Shown piece after piece: positions 8,458 to 8,618 of a DNA stretch of 8,618 nucleotides; within the stretch, counting starts at the first letter, position 1; every line of letters begins with the position of its first letter. The stretch is from Pseudomonadaceae bacterium UBA5811 (GTDB taxonomy: Bacteria; Pseudomonadota; Gammaproteobacteria; Pseudomonadales; Pseudomonadaceae): positions 1-8,618 of the forward strand of contig DIDB01000166.1 of assembly GCA_002417905.1 (NCBI GenBank), read 5' to 3'. A program made the position numbers and the translations under genes. The notes under the pieces are model-generated. The model saw nothing but the letters and a program-made list of their open reading frames with translations, did not search any database and was not told where the DNA came from.

Positions 8458-8618
8458 GGGCCACCTCCCAGGCGACCAGCGCCTGGCGGGCCTCATCCAG
8501 ATCCGAGAAGGGCCGGCGTACCCCATGGATTTCCTGGTAATCTTCATGGCCCTTGCCTGCCAGCACCAGTACATCGCCCGGCTGACCATCCGCCACCAGC
8601 CGGGCGATGTACTGGTGC
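8450..8618 (-). CDS. murE: MurE C-terminal fragment (UDP-MurNAc-tripeptide synthetase), 5' end missing
   Basis: Only the last 55 codons are present (first full codon at 8617-8615, stop TGA 8452-8450). MurE is the cytoplasmic ATP-dependent ligase that adds the third residue, normally meso-diaminopimelate in Gammaproteobacteria, to UDP-MurNAc-L-Ala-D-Glu. Identification rests on the C-terminal signature [15 protein letters not shown] (fragment residues 14-28). In E. coli MurE the Gly and Glu of GKGHE contact the diaminopimelate. The DNPR specificity motif would lie upstream, outside the window, so the substrate cannot be read directly. Position immediately before murF fits. The stop overlaps the murF start by 8 nt. 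The first seven residues (HQYIARL) lie in one arm of a perfect inverted repeat that runs to the window edge and may not be genuine MurE sequence; the part from GDVLVL onward is secure. Confidence 0.93.
   Translation of the reverse strand, partial: HQYIARLVADGQPGDVLVLAGKGHEDYQEIHGVRRPFSDLDEARQALVAWEVAHA
8463..8468 (-). promoter_or_regulatory. Shine-Dalgarno deciding the murF ATG start
   Basis: GGAGGT on the minus strand lies inside the last codons of murE, 5 nt before ATG 8457-8455. It supports this start over the in-frame ATG at 8445, for which GGAGGT would be too distant. The surrounding 11-mer GGAGGTGGCCC is identical to that before murC. Confidence 0.75.
8563..8618. repeat. Perfect 22-bp inverted repeat with 12-nt spacer, ending at the window edge
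   Basis: Arm 1 is 8563-8584 (begins GCACCAGTAC, ends CCCGGCTG) and arm 2 is 8597-8618 (begins CAGCCGGGCG, ends GTACTGGTGC). They are exact reverse complements, separated by 12 nt at 8585-8596. The outer arm stops exactly at the last base given, so its true length is unknown. It lies within murE coding sequence. Chance occurrence of 22 matched bases is negligible. The most likely explanation is a fold-back (inverted) chimera at a contig end; a genuine hairpin is the alternative. Confidence 0.97.

Overview
The window holds a single, gap-free block of cell-wall and cell-division genes, all on the minus strand. Read in the direction of transcription (from high to low coordinate) the order is murE (3' end only), murF, mraY, murD, ftsW, murG, murC, ddlB (nearly complete, cut by the left edge). 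This is the central part of the dcw (division and cell wall) cluster. With no murB between murC and ddl, the order is the one typical of Gammaproteobacteria. The DNA is GC-rich (low sixties percent by eye). From memory, several proteins resemble Pseudomonas more than E. coli: the MurD P-loop is GSNAKST, the FtsW catalytic Asp falls at residue 275, MurG carries [10 protein letters not shown], and the DdlB and MurF N-termini match. A gammaproteobacterium of the broad Pseudomonadales/Oceanospirillales type is the best guess. No database search was possible.

Layout: murE tail 8618-8450; murF 8457-7075; mraY 7075-5993; murD 5987-4641; ftsW 4641-3424; murG 3434-2352; murC 2368-914; ddlB 913 to the left edge. 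Five of the seven junctions overlap (8, 1, 1, 11 and 17 nt), one abuts exactly (murC/ddlB) and one has a 5-nt gap (mraY/murD). There is no intergenic space for an internal promoter or terminator outside coding sequence, so this reads as one translationally coupled operon transcribed from upstream of the window. Each complete gene, and ddlB, has a recognisable Shine-Dalgarno sequence inside the preceding gene.

Pathway: MurC, MurD, MurE and MurF add L-Ala, D-Glu, the diamino acid and D-Ala-D-Ala in turn to UDP-MurNAc, and Ddl makes the D-Ala-D-Ala. MraY loads the pentapeptide precursor onto undecaprenyl phosphate (lipid I), MurG adds GlcNAc (lipid II), and FtsW polymerises lipid II at the septum. 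The window therefore covers precursor synthesis from UDP-MurNAc to septal glycan polymerisation.

I found no novel system. The items worth a second look are a perfect 22-bp inverted repeat ending exactly at the last base (probably a fold-back artefact at a contig end), a Lys-to-Glu change at a MurD signature position, a GTG start for murC with a 17-nt overlap into murG, and a 24-bp perfect palindrome in the murC 5' coding region. No tRNA, rRNA, CRISPR, mobile element, origin or attachment site was seen.
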